From contig JAJDTI010000175.1 of assembly GCA_022827245.1 (NCBI GenBank), forward strand, positions 1 to 64,000: a stretch of DNA of 64,000 nt, in the 5' to 3' direction. This DNA comes from Pseudomonadales bacterium (GTDB lineage: Bacteria; Pseudomonadota; Gammaproteobacteria; Pseudomonadales; Azotimanducaceae). Under the pieces are notes generated by a model, which was given only the letters and a program-made list of their open reading frames with translations, was not told the DNA's origin and did no database searches. Shown one piece after another: positions 63,406 through 64,000 of this stretch (position 1 is the first letter of the stretch; each line of letters opens with the position of its first letter). Both the position numbers and the translations under genes were made by a program.

Positions 63406-64000
63406 GCCGGCGCCAGGAACAGGCCGCCGAGCTGATAGCCCGCGAGCCCGAAGCCGCCCGCCATGAGCGCGACGTTCGTGGCGAAGGCGTGCCGCGCGAA
63501 GCTGGCCCGGGTGCGCCAGAAGAGGAGCAGCGCCAGCACCGCCGCAAGCGCCGTGAACTGGCCGAGTTCGACACCCACGTTGAAGCTCACGATGTTGACC
63601 AGCAACCCGTTCTCGGAGTGCACGAGTTCCTGCAGCTTGGTCGCGAGACCCAGCCCGTGGAACAGGCCAAAGACCAGTACGGCCGCCCGGGTGTCCGGGG
63701 CGATGCCGAACACCCGCCGGAACCCGTCCAGGTTCTCGAACGCCTTGTAGACTATGGAGAGACCGATGATCGCGTCGATCACCCACGGGTTGACCTGCCA
63801 TCCGCCGAGCACGCCGGCCAGCAGCGTGATGGTGTGGCCCGCCGTGAAGAGCGTCACGTAGAGCGCGACGTCCCGCAGCCGGTACAGGAAGAAGATCACG
63901 CCGACCAGGAACAGCAGGTGGTCGTAGCCCGTGACCATGTGCTTCGCCCCGAGATAGAGGAACGGCGCCACCGCGGGACCGTCGATGCTCTCGACGAACA
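63402..64000 (-). CDS. HupE/UreJ-family membrane protein, runs off the right edge of the window
   Basis: FLYLGAKHMVTGYDHLLFLVGVIFFLYRLRDVALYVTLFTAGHTITLLAGVLGGWQVNPWVIDAIIGLSIVYKAFENLDGF. Confidence 0.88.
   Translation of the reverse strand, partial: FVESIDGPAVAPFLYLGAKHMVTGYDHLLFLVGVIFFLYRLRDVALYVTLFTAGHTITLLAGVLGGWQVNPWVIDAIIGLSIVYKAFENLDGFRRVFGIAPDTRAAVLVFGLFHGLGLATKLQELVHSENGLLVNIVSFNVGVELGQFTALAAVLALLLFWRTRASFARHAFATNVALMAGGFGLAGYQLGGLFLAPA

Noticed and set aside
1-64000. CRISPR array, rRNA genes, prophage structural genes
   Set aside because: No regularly spaced direct repeats, no rRNA-like sequence and no phage structural or integrase ORFs were seen.

Overview
High-GC bacterial chromosomal window. 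The gene order uvrY/gacA-type regulator, uvrC, pgsA, tRNA-Cys suggests a gammaproteobacterium, but this is inference. The dominant feature is an apparently complete Ysc-like type III secretion system (T3SS) at about 27.7-54.3 kb. It forms two convergent gene blocks: + strand 27731-47132 (secreted proteins and chaperones, SctC, SctB, SctW, SctX, SctY, SctV, SctN, SctO, SctP, split SctQ, SctR, SctS, SctD) and - strand 47646-54343 (SctU, SctT, SctL, SctK, SctJ, SctI, a SctG-like protein, SctF, and a promoter-proximal uncharacterised protein). Next to it is a head-to-head pair of paralogous MalT/LAL-type LuxR regulators. An 18-bp palindrome (TGTCGCAC-N2-GTGCGACA, or one mismatch from it) was found by eye at only three places: upstream of each T3SS block and upstream of one regulator. 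This looks like a dedicated, previously undescribed T3SS regulon operator. Other observations: a roughly 0.93-kb toxin-antitoxin mini-island bounded by a 21-bp direct repeat of the tRNA-Cys 3' end; a hairpin-forming dispersed repeat shared between 17 kb and 47 kb; two RAYT-type transposases (one with a one-base frameshift) near REP-like palindromes; an AAA ATPase/MAD4-like gene pair beside hipBA; and non-canonical T3SS parts (SctU NPVH instead of NPTH, SctC with a SPOR-like C-terminus, SctP with a 59-aa tandem duplication). All calls come from reading the sequence and ORF translations; no database search was run.
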